The position numbers and the translations under genes are program-made. A stretch of 64,000 nucleotides of DNA from Streptosporangiaceae bacterium (lineage in GTDB: Bacteria > Actinomycetota > Actinomycetes > Streptosporangiales > Streptosporangiaceae): assembly GCA_025964695.1 (NCBI GenBank), contig JAOPYK010000200.1, positions 34,255 to 98,254 of the forward strand. The letters run 5' to 3'. The notes under the pieces are model-generated. The model ran no database searches. It was given only the letters and a program-made list of their open reading frames with translations, and was not told the DNA's origin. Every line of letters begins with the position of its first letter. Position 1 is the first letter of the stretch. Below, in pieces: positions 25,511-32,001 of this stretch.

Positions 25511-25570
25511 GTCGGTGGAGTGCGAAACGGTTGGGGGCGAGTCGGCGGAGCGCGAAGCGGTGGGAGGCGA
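25511..25570. repeat. 30-bp imperfect tandem duplication
   Basis: Two 30-base units beginning gtcggtggagtgcgaa and gtcggcggagcgcgaa follow the 11-bp array directly and differ by a handful of substitutions, mostly to G or C. They contain no evident hairpin or coding frame. Confidence 0.65.
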
Positions 25571-25683
25571 GCGGCACTCACGTTAGGCCGCGCGCACGCC
25601 CGTGCTGAAGGGACCGTGGTCCCGATCGCCTGGGACGGTCGCCGTCCTCTGGGCAGAGACCGCCTGAGACAGGACGCTCAGGG

Positions 25684-25781
25684 CAGGGCGCCTAGAACAG
25701 GGCGCCTGAGACAGGGCGCCTAGCTAGAACAGGGCGCCTGAGACAGGGCGCCTAGAACAGGGCGCCTAGAACAGGGCGCCT
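25684..25781. repeat. seven-copy 14-bp repeat reaching into the ATP-grasp gene
   Basis: cagggcgcct begins at 25684, 25698, 25712, 25730, 25744, 25758 and 25772: a 14-base period broken once by a four-base insertion. Each unit holds the palindrome GGCGCC. The right-most units lie inside the following minus-strand gene: the reverse complement of one unit supplies its last codons Gly-Ala-Leu-Phe and the TAG stop. Units abut with no spacers, so this is not a CRISPR array. Confidence 0.85.
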
Positions 25782-26635
25782 CCGGGGAGCTGCTCGTACA
25801 GCTCGAGGGGGTCCTCAGACGAGGCCAGATCGCTCACCTGTCCGTCACCGACCTCGACCACCCGCCACACCTCGTCGGCGCGCAGGGCCAGATCGGTGGT
25901 GACGAACCGGCAGCCGAGGGCCCTGATCGCGGCCCTGACGTCGTCCAGCACCGGATCCGGCCTGCTGTGCGGGGTGTCCGGGTGCGGCCCGGCCAGCACC
26001 GGCTCGCCGTCGACCCACCACACCCGCGCCTCCGGGCCGAGGTACGGCTCGTACGCCCGCACAACGACGCCGCCCGCGAGGAAGTCGTCCTGGAGCTCGA
26101 TCATCCGGGTGACGACCCGGTGCAGATCCTCGGTGTCGCGCAGGTCCGGGACGAAACAGGCCTCGTCCCACTCGTGCTTGCGGGACTTCACGTAGTCCTT
26201 CACGACGGCCGCTCCGTCGGGAAGGTCCCGGACCAGGGCCGCGAGGACCTCGTCGTCCGGGTCGTCGCCGGGGGAGAGCGGCAGCCAGACACTCGGCGGG
26301 GTGAGACCGGCGAACGTGTCGTGCCAGCCGGGCAGCTCGTGCGCTCGCCGGTAGTCGGCGGGCAGGGTGATCAGCGGGGTGCCCTTGTCGTCCAGGGCCG
26401 CGGCCAGCTGCTCATACTGGCCGCCGGTGACCATCCAGCCGCGGTACCAGGCCGGCCCCAGGTCGCGGGGTACGCGCCGTACCGCCTCGGCCAGGTCGCC
26501 GCGTTGCAGCGCGTCGTGGTCGATCAGGGGCGCTTCACCGTAGATGGCCCGCACCGAGGCGGCCTCACGAGCGAAGTGCGGGTCGGCGCGCCGGGGATCG
26601 AGCGGGTCGGCGCAGAAGAGAACGGTCAGCGGCAT
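25766..26635 (-). CDS. ATP-grasp domain protein of unknown substrate
   Basis: 289 residues. The N-terminal third (MPLTVLFCADPLDPRRADPHF) is a Rossmann-like preATP domain. The rest has ATP-grasp features: VVKDYVKSRKHEWDEA with the ATP-binding lysines at about 155-160, a Gly/Val strand with RAYEP, and the metal-binding end TDLALRADEVWRVVEVGDGQVSDL. It resembles ATP-grasp proteins of the DUF4343 kind; the ligation partner is unknown. The ATG at 26635 has GGGAGA upstream. The last four codons and stop are one unit of the adjacent 14-bp repeat array, so the C-terminus may have been altered by the repeat. It is divergent from recA, 86 bases from the SOS box. Confidence 0.75.
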   Translation of the reverse strand: MPLTVLFCADPLDPRRADPHFAREAASVRAIYGEAPLIDHDALQRGDLAEAVRRVPRDLGPAWYRGWMVTGGQYEQLAAALDDKGTPLITLPADYRRAHELPGWHDTFAGLTPPSVWLPLSPGDDPDDEVLAALVRDLPDGAAVVKDYVKSRKHEWDEACFVPDLRDTEDLHRVVTRMIELQDDFLAGGVVVRAYEPYLGPEARVWWVDGEPVLAGPHPDTPHSRPDPVLDDVRAAIRALGCRFVTTDLALRADEVWRVVEVGDGQVSDLASSEDPLELYEQLPGGALF

Positions 26636-26720
26636 CGGGTCTCCCTGACCGATCACTGTACGGTCCGCGTGGTGCCCGCGCACGAAGATTCCCCGGCAAT
26701 TCAGTGCGTCGGCCCATGAT

Positions 26721-26741
26721 CGAACGAGTGTTCGGTAATGT
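26721..26741 (+). promoter_or_regulatory. LexA SOS box and adjoining -10 of recA
   Basis: CGAACGAGTGTTCG (26721-26734) is a perfect match to the GAAC-N4-GTTC LexA box of actinobacteria and Bacillus. TAATGT (26736-26741) one base downstream fits TANNNT, so LexA bound here would cover a promoter's spacer. This is the LexA-repressed recA promoter. Confidence 0.85.
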
Positions 26742-26787
26742 GGGATCCGCATGCGACGATATTCACAGCCGCGGCGAGCCCTCGAAA

Positions 26788-26810
26788 CTGTCGGTGGCTC
26801 CCCGTAGCGT
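26788..26810 (+). promoter_or_regulatory. RecA-NDp-type damage promoter of recA
   Basis: CTGTCGGTG, eight bases, then TAGCGT matches the tTGTCRGTG-N8-TANNNT consensus of LexA-independent, PafBC-dependent damage promoters at all but the first base. It lies 78 bases before the recA ATG and downstream of the SOS promoter, the same order as described for mycobacterial recA. Confidence 0.75.
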
Positions 26811-26888
26811 CGCTCTCGTCAACGAACGGCTTCGTACCCATCAGGGTCACCTCCAGGCGCACGGCCTGGGATAGGACAGGGATATCTC

Positions 26889-28001
26889 ATGGCAGCAAAC
26901 GACCGGGAGAAGGCTCTCGAGACCGCGCTCGCGCAGATCGAGCGGCAGTTCGGCAAGGGCTCGGTCATGCGGCTCGGCGACGAGGCGCGGGTCCCGATGG
27001 AGGTCATCCCGACCGGCTCGATCGCTCTGGACGTCGCCCTCGGGATCGGCGGTGTCCCGCGGGGCCGGGTCGTCGAGGTGTACGGACCGGAGAGCTCCGG
27101 TAAGACCTCCCTCGCGCTCCACGTCGTGGCGAGTGCTCAGAAGGCGGGCGGGATCGCCGCGTTCGTCGATGCCGAGCACGCCCTTGACCCGGAGTACGCG
27201 AAGAAGATCGGCGTCGACACCGACGCCCTGCTCGTCTCCCAGCCGGACACCGGTGAGCAGGCGCTCGAGATCACCGACATGCTCATCCGGTCCGGCGCGA
27301 TCGACATCATCGTCATCGACTCCGTGGCCGCGCTCGTGCCGCGCGCCGAGATCGAGGGCGAGATGGGCGACAGTCACGTCGGCCTCCAGGCCCGGCTGAT
27401 GTCCCAGGCGCTGCGCAAGATGACCGGCGCCATCAACCAGACCAAGACGACGGTCATCTTCATCAACCAGCTGCGCGAGAAGATCGGCGTCATGTTCGGA
27501 AGCCCCGAGACGACGACGGGTGGGCGGGCGCTGAAGTTCTACTCGTCCATCCGGCTGGACGTGCGGCGGATCGAGACGCTCAAGGACGGTACCGAGGCGG
27601 TCGGCAACCGGATGCGCGTCAAGGTCGTGAAGAACAAGGTCTCGCCGCCCTTCAAGGTCGCGGACATGGACCTCATGTACGGCCAGGGCATCAGCAAGGA
27701 GGGCGGCCTGATCGACATGGGGGTCGAGCAGGGCTTCGTCCGTAAGTCCGGTGCCTGGTACACCTACGAGGGCGACCAGCTCGGGCAGGGCAAGGAGAAT
27801 GCCCGGAACTTCCTGAAGGCCAACCCCGACATGGCCGACGAGATCGAGAAGAAGATCAAGGAGAAGCTCGGGGTCGGTCCCAAGCTCGACCAGCCGGTGG
27901 ATGCCCCGGCTGTGGCGCCGGTGGACGCCCCGCCGGTCGCGAGCGTGAACGGCGGGGCCGCCCGGCGTGGGACGAAAGTCGGCAAAAGCGGAGATTCCTG
28001 A
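26889..28001 (+). CDS. recA: recombinase RecA
   Basis: 370 residues, no intein. RecA forms ATP-dependent filaments on single-stranded DNA, carries out strand exchange and triggers LexA self-cleavage. Walker A GPESSGKT is at 66-73; the conserved [19 protein letters not shown] and the L2-region [27 protein letters not shown] follow. The last 40 residues are Ala/Pro/Val-rich, as in other actinomycetes. recX follows 192 bases later on the same strand. Control is through both a LexA box and a RecA-NDp promoter upstream, so expression should respond to damage by two routes. Confidence 0.98.
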   Translation: MAANDREKALETALAQIERQFGKGSVMRLGDEARVPMEVIPTGSIALDVALGIGGVPRGRVVEVYGPESSGKTSLALHVVASAQKAGGIAAFVDAEHALDPEYAKKIGVDTDALLVSQPDTGEQALEITDMLIRSGAIDIIVIDSVAALVPRAEIEGEMGDSHVGLQARLMSQALRKMTGAINQTKTTVIFINQLREKIGVMFGSPETTTGGRALKFYSSIRLDVRRIETLKDGTEAVGNRMRVKVVKNKVSPPFKVADMDLMYGQGISKEGGLIDMGVEQGFVRKSGAWYTYEGDQLGQGKENARNFLKANPDMADEIEKKIKEKLGVGPKLDQPVDAPAVAPVDAPPVASVNGGAARRGTKVGKSGDS

Positions 28002-28193
28002 CCTAAATCTCGGAAGCCAGGCGAATCCTGACGAAGAGTGAGTAATGATCTCTCTTGACGGGCGGCGGCGCCGTACCTCACAGCGAAGCGCCGGGCCGGT
28101 CGATCTCGAATCGACCGAGGTCGGCCGACCCGGGAGCGGATTCGCTGGGAGACCCTTCCCCGGTGGTGCCGCCGCCCCCGCCCGGGATTTCCG

Positions 28194-28847
28194 ATGAGCA
28201 CGGACACTCCGCGTGGCGGAAGGGGCGGCCGAAGGGGTGGCCCAGGAGGCGGCCGAGGGGGGCACGGCGGACGGCGGCGAGGCGGCGACCGGTTCCCGGA
28301 CGGTCCCACGCCCGGCAGCGGCGCGGCCGACGCGCCGCCCGCCGATCCGGAGACGGTGGCCCGGGAGGTCTGCCTGCGGCTGCTGACCATGTCGCCGCGC
28401 ACCCGGTCCCAGCTGGCGGAGGCGCTGCAGCGCAAGAACGTTCCCGAGGATGTGGCCGAGCGGGTGCTCGGCCGGTTCTCCGAGGTCGGCCTGATCGACG
28501 ATGCGGCGTTCGCCCAGTCCTGGGTGGAGTCCAGGCACCGGGGCCGGGGGCTGGCCGGGCGGGCACTGGCGGCGGAGCTGCGTCAGCGCGGGGTCGACGA
28601 CGAGACCGTCAAGGAGGCCGTGGCCGCGCTCGATCCTGATCAGGAGGAGAGCAGGGCCCGCGAGCTGGTCGACCGCCGGCTGGCGTCGACACGGGGCATC
28701 GACCCGGTCAGGAGGATGCGCAAACTGGTGGGCATGCTGGCCCGCAAGGGCTACTCGCCCGGGCTGGCCTACCGGGTGGTCAAGGACGCGCTGGCGGACG
28801 AAGGGGCGGACGTCGAGGATTTTCCCGAAGACGGCCCCGAAGAGTGA
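28194..28847 (+). CDS. recX: regulatory protein RecX
   Basis: 217 residues. RecX binds RecA filaments and limits their activity. The core (about residues 55-205) is made of three-helix repeats, with the typical CLRLLTMSPRTRSQLAEAL and the GLIDDAAFAQSWVESR and RGRGLAGRAL segments. Residues 7-32 form a Gly/Arg-rich stretch (GRGGRRGGPGGG) not found in most RecX proteins. It lies directly downstream of recA, the conserved position, and is likely transcribed with it. The ribosome-binding site is weak, so translation may depend on read-through from recA. An acidic tail ends the protein. Confidence 0.93.
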   Translation: MSTDTPRGGRGGRRGGPGGGRGGHGGRRRGGDRFPDGPTPGSGAADAPPADPETVAREVCLRLLTMSPRTRSQLAEALQRKNVPEDVAERVLGRFSEVGLIDDAAFAQSWVESRHRGRGLAGRALAAELRQRGVDDETVKEAVAALDPDQEESRARELVDRRLASTRGIDPVRRMRKLVGMLARKGYSPGLAYRVVKDALADEGADVEDFPEDGPEE

Positions 28848-29056
28848 GTCTGCGAGCCCGGAGAGTAGGAGTTGTCCCGAGCGTGAGCAACACGACACGC
28901 CCGGTGGCGGATCTTGGTCGCCACACGATCCTTATCACTCACGAACCGCCACTTTCCCGGTAAAGCGGCTGGTGGCGGGCCAGGTGTCCGAGAGGGAACC
29001 GCGCACCCGACCGCCTGATCGCGGCGGGTGCAGTGTCCCAATTGCTCCTTGTTTGC

Positions 29057-29085
29057 TTGCTCATTACATTCTTGCCGCTTACCGT
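29057..29085 (+). promoter_or_regulatory. promoter upstream of rny
   Basis: TTGCTC, 17 bases, then TACCGT in a locally AT-rich stretch. Start of transcription is expected near 29092, next to a GTG. The gap 28848-29348 holds this promoter and a small leader ORF; the first 200 bases of it show nothing recognisable. Confidence 0.5.
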
Positions 29086-29092
29086 TACGGCA

Positions 29093-29152
29093 GTGAGGAG
29101 TTACTCCGCGCACTGCGGATTGCCATACGACGTGACATGTGCGAGCACCTGA
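29093..29152 (+). CDS. possible leaderless 19-residue leader peptide upstream of rny
   Basis: A GTG stands exactly seven bases after the TACCGT -10 box, with no ribosome-binding site, as for a leaderless start. The frame encodes a 19-residue peptide with two cysteines and two tyrosines, ending 196 bases before the rny start. It could be a regulatory leader for rny. An alternative overlapping frame from ATG 29136 to 29283 (48 residues) is also open, and neither is established. Confidence 0.3.
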   Translation: MRSYSAHCGLPYDVTCAST

Positions 29153-29348
29153 GGGACATAAAGGGCAAGAGTCCGGCCGACGGGTACGTGCCCACCGGCT
29201 TCGGTATGACCGGAGTCCGGACCGTGGCGCTTGCTCTGCGTTGCCCTGCGTCGACGTTCGGTGGTCCGCCCGGGTGTGAGTGAACCCCTCGCGATGCAGG
29301 GCTCCTCGAGCCTCCGGTGGAGCCGGCGCGGAGAAAGGGGTCTAGACC

Positions 29349-30938
29349 ATGGAGAGCGCACTGCTGGGTGCGGCGTTGCTGGTCACCCTCATCGCTCTTC
29401 TCGTGGTGCTGCTGCGCAGACCACACGGGCCCCAGGATCCCACCGGGAAGACACCGACGCAGGAGGATCTCGACGCACTGCACGGGGAGGCCGGCGGCAT
29501 CCGCGCCCAGGCGAGGTCCCAGGCCCAGGAGATCCTCCACGAGGCGGAGGCGCGGGCGCAGAGCGCCGCCCAGTCGGCCAAAGCAGAGCTCGAGCAAGAG
29601 GTCAAGGCCGTCAAGGAGGACTTGCGGACGATCCGGGAGGATCTGGAGCGCAGGGAGACCCGGCTGGCCGAGCGTGAGCAGCGGCTCGACGACGAACTGC
29701 GCCGGCTGGCCGAGCGGACGGACCGGCTCGGCACGGTGGAGCGGAGCCTGGACGACCGTAAGGCCGAACTGGCCAAGCTCGGCGAGGAGCGTCGCCAGGT
29801 ACTCGAGCAGGCCGCGGCGCTGACCGTCGAACAGGCCAAGGGTGAGCTGGTCGCCGCCATCGAGAACCAGGCCAAGCGGGAAGCCGTGCTCCTCACCCGG
29901 GAGATCGAGGGCAAAGCCCGCGAGGAGGGTGACAGGCGGGCGCGCAAGATCGTCACGCTGGCGATCCAGCGGGTGGCGAGTGAGCAGACGGCCGAGTCCG
30001 TGGTCTCGGTGCTGCATCTGCCCAGCGATGAGATGAAGGGCCGGATCATCGGCCGGGAGGGCCGTAACATCCGGGCGTTCGAATCGACGACCGGAGTCAA
30101 TCTGATCATCGATGACACCCCCGAGGCGGTGCTGCTGAGCTGTTTCGATCCGGTGCGGCGGGAGGTGGGTCGGCTGACGCTGGACAAACTCGTGCTGGAC
30201 GGCCGGATCCACCCGCAGCGGATCGAGGAGATCTACGAACGCAGCAAGTCCGAGGTCGAGGACCTATGTGTCCGCGCCGGTGAGGACGCCCTGGTGGATC
30301 TGGGCATCACCGAGATGCACCCGGAGCTGGTCGCGCTGCTGGGCCAGCTGCGCTACCGGACCTCGTACGGCCAGAACGTGCTGAAGCATCTGGTCGAGTC
30401 GGCGCATCTGGCGGGGGTCATGGCGGCGGAGCTGCGGCTGCCGGTGCCCCTGGTGAAGCGATGCACACTGCTGCACGACATCGGCAAAGCGCTCACCCAT
30501 GAGGTCGAGGGCAGCCATGCTCTGATCGGGGCGGAGATAGCGCGGCGGTACGGCGAGGAGGACGATGTGGTGCACGCTATCGAGGCGCACCACAACGAGG
30601 TCGAGGTCCGTACCGTCGAGGCGGTGCTGACCCAGGCGGCGGACGCGATCAGCGGGAGCAGGCCGGGGGCGCGTCGCGAGTCGCTGGAGGCGTACGTGAA
30701 GCGCCTGGAGCGGCTGGAGGAGATCGCGAAGAGCAAGCACGAGGGCGTGGAGAAGGTGTTCGCGATGCAGGCCGGGCGGGAGATCCGGGTGATGGTGAAG
30801 CCCGACGCGGTCGACGACATCCAGGCCCAGGTGATCGCTCGTGACATCGCCAAGCAGGTGGAGGATGAATTGACCTATCCAGGCCAGATTCGCGTCACTG
30901 TGGTCAGGGAGTCTCGGGCGACCGAATTCGCCCGCTGA
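29349..30938 (+). CDS. rny: ribonuclease Y
   Basis: 529 residues. RNase Y is a membrane-anchored endoribonuclease that starts mRNA decay. Order: membrane helix at 3-23, a long coiled coil (about 45-205, Glu/Arg/Gln-rich heptads), a KH RNA-binding domain (about 215-285, with GRIIGREGRNIRAFE), and an HD domain with the catalytic HD at 376-377 in LLHDIGKALTHEVEGSH. Length is normal. The ATG has AAAGGGG upstream. The unusually long leader (257 bases from the predicted transcription start) suggests post-transcriptional control. With RNase J at 3.5 kb, both principal actinomycete decay nucleases are in this window. Confidence 0.95.
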   Translation: MESALLGAALLVTLIALLVVLLRRPHGPQDPTGKTPTQEDLDALHGEAGGIRAQARSQAQEILHEAEARAQSAAQSAKAELEQEVKAVKEDLRTIREDLERRETRLAEREQRLDDELRRLAERTDRLGTVERSLDDRKAELAKLGEERRQVLEQAAALTVEQAKGELVAAIENQAKREAVLLTREIEGKAREEGDRRARKIVTLAIQRVASEQTAESVVSVLHLPSDEMKGRIIGREGRNIRAFESTTGVNLIIDDTPEAVLLSCFDPVRREVGRLTLDKLVLDGRIHPQRIEEIYERSKSEVEDLCVRAGEDALVDLGITEMHPELVALLGQLRYRTSYGQNVLKHLVESAHLAGVMAAELRLPVPLVKRCTLLHDIGKALTHEVEGSHALIGAEIARRYGEEDDVVHAIEAHHNEVEVRTVEAVLTQAADAISGSRPGARRESLEAYVKRLERLEEIAKSKHEGVEKVFAMQAGREIRVMVKPDAVDDIQAQVIARDIAKQVEDELTYPGQIRVTVVRESRATEFAR

Positions 30939-30987
30939 CCAGGCCGATCGCTGCCGCTATGGAAAAGGAGTCTTGGCAGTCCAGGAC

Positions 30988-31017
30988 TTGCCTTATTGGA
31001 TGGGTGATCCATAAGTT
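30988..31017 (+). promoter_or_regulatory. promoter of the secreted protease
   Basis: TTGCCT, 18 bases, then TAAGTT, with transcription expected to begin at about 31024. An ATG lies seven bases after the -10 hexamer. Confidence 0.55.
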
Positions 31018-31024
31018 GCTGGTC

Positions 31025-31063
31025 ATGTGTTCAGGACAGGTGGGGTTCGTGAGGCCGGAGTGA
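31025..31063 (+). CDS. possible leaderless 12-residue leader peptide upstream of protease
   Basis: ATG at 31025 is seven bases after the -10 box, and the frame encodes MCSGQVGFVRPE. Its TGA (31061-31063) overlaps the GTG start of the protease gene (31060) as GTGA. That arrangement fits translational coupling of the protease to a leaderless leader ORF. No homologues can be judged at this length. Confidence 0.3.
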   Translation: MCSGQVGFVRPE

Positions 31064-31965
31064 GAAGAGCACGTGTTCGGGCGGTGGCGCTGACCTCAGC
31101 GGTGGCGGGCTGTCTCTCCCTGGCAGGCGCCGGCGTGAGCTCGGGGGCGAGCGAGGCGCCGTTGAGTCTTCAGCAGGTGGGAACGACCGAGGCGGCCGAA
31201 TCGGAGTCGTACTGGACGCCGGATCGGATGGGCGAGGCGACCCCCGCGGACCCGCGGGTGCCCGGGGCGCCGGCGCCCGACCCCGCCAGCCGTGCGGCGT
31301 CGCGCAATGCGACGGTGTTCCACGGAGTGCCGTCGATCGGCGCGCTGTTCTTCAGCAACGGCAGCGGCGACCACTACTGCACCGCCAGCGTGATCGACAG
31401 CCAGAAGCGGAACCTGCTGATCACGGCCGCCCACTGCATCCACGGCGGTGAGGGCAAGGGCTACGTCTCCCATGTGGCCTTCGTGCCCAAGTACGACGGC
31501 GGGCGGCGTCCCTATGGGGTGTGGACGGCCAAGCTGCTCGTCGTGAAGTGGGCCTGGACCCACTACAGCGACCCCGACCTGGACTTCGGTTTCGTCGCGG
31601 TCAACTCGCTGGGCGGCCACAAGATCGCCAATGTGGTCGGCAACAACCGGCTGGCCATCAACAAGGGATTCGGCCACACCGTCAACGTGGCGGGATATCC
31701 GGCCGGCACGGATCACCCGATCTACTGTCGCAACACGGCGAAGAAGCAGGCGAAATACCAGCTGCGGTTCGACTGCGGCGGGTTCACCGGTGGCACCAGC
31801 GGCAGCCCCTGGCTGCTGTCGTACAACTCCAGGACCAAGACCGGCTACACCAACGGTGTCATCGGTGGCTACCAGCGTGGAGGTAGGTACTCCTACATCT
31901 CCTACTCGCCCTACTTCGACAAGGACGTGTGGAACCTGCGGGACTTCGCCGACAAGGCGGCCTGA
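31060..31965 (+). CDS. secreted trypsin-like serine protease
   Basis: 301 residues from GTG 31060, preceded by GAGG at a five-base spacing; a GTG at 31027 would add 11 residues but has no ribosome-binding site. A signal peptide with Arg-rich start and Ala/Leu core covers about residues 1-31. A propeptide-like region rich in Pro, Ala and Glu follows. The chymotrypsin-fold domain has the triad His125 (ITAAHC), Asp175 (DPDLDFGF) and Ser247 (GGTSGSPW). Four cysteines can make two disulphides. It is related to V8/glutamyl-endopeptidase-like or streptogrisin-like enzymes. The short leader ORF upstream overlaps its start. Confidence 0.85.
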   Translation: MRRARVRAVALTSAVAGCLSLAGAGVSSGASEAPLSLQQVGTTEAAESESYWTPDRMGEATPADPRVPGAPAPDPASRAASRNATVFHGVPSIGALFFSNGSGDHYCTASVIDSQKRNLLITAAHCIHGGEGKGYVSHVAFVPKYDGGRRPYGVWTAKLLVVKWAWTHYSDPDLDFGFVAVNSLGGHKIANVVGNNRLAINKGFGHTVNVAGYPAGTDHPIYCRNTAKKQAKYQLRFDCGGFTGGTSGSPWLLSYNSRTKTGYTNGVIGGYQRGGRYSYISYSPYFDKDVWNLRDFADKAA

Positions 31966-31968
31966 GGC

Positions 31969-32001
31969 AGGCGCCGGACACGCTGGGCGCGCCCGGCGCC
32001 T
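31969..32001. terminator. bidirectional terminator hairpin
   Basis: AGGCGCCGG (31969-31977) pairs perfectly with CCGGCGCCT (31993-32001). It fills the gap between the convergent protease and S9 peptidase genes and touches the stop codon of the latter. Confidence 0.55.

Noticed and set aside
25684..25781. Repeat array as a CRISPR
   Set aside because: Units of 14 bases abut directly with no spacers, and no cas gene is near.
26889..28001. Possible intein in recA
   Set aside because: recA runs 370 residues without interruption and all motifs are in order.
28972..29002. Stretch resembling the acceptor and D-arm of a tRNA-Ser (gccaggtgtccgagagg)
   Set aside because: No anticodon arm or GGTTCGAA-type T-arm follows at the right distance, and no acceptor complement is found.
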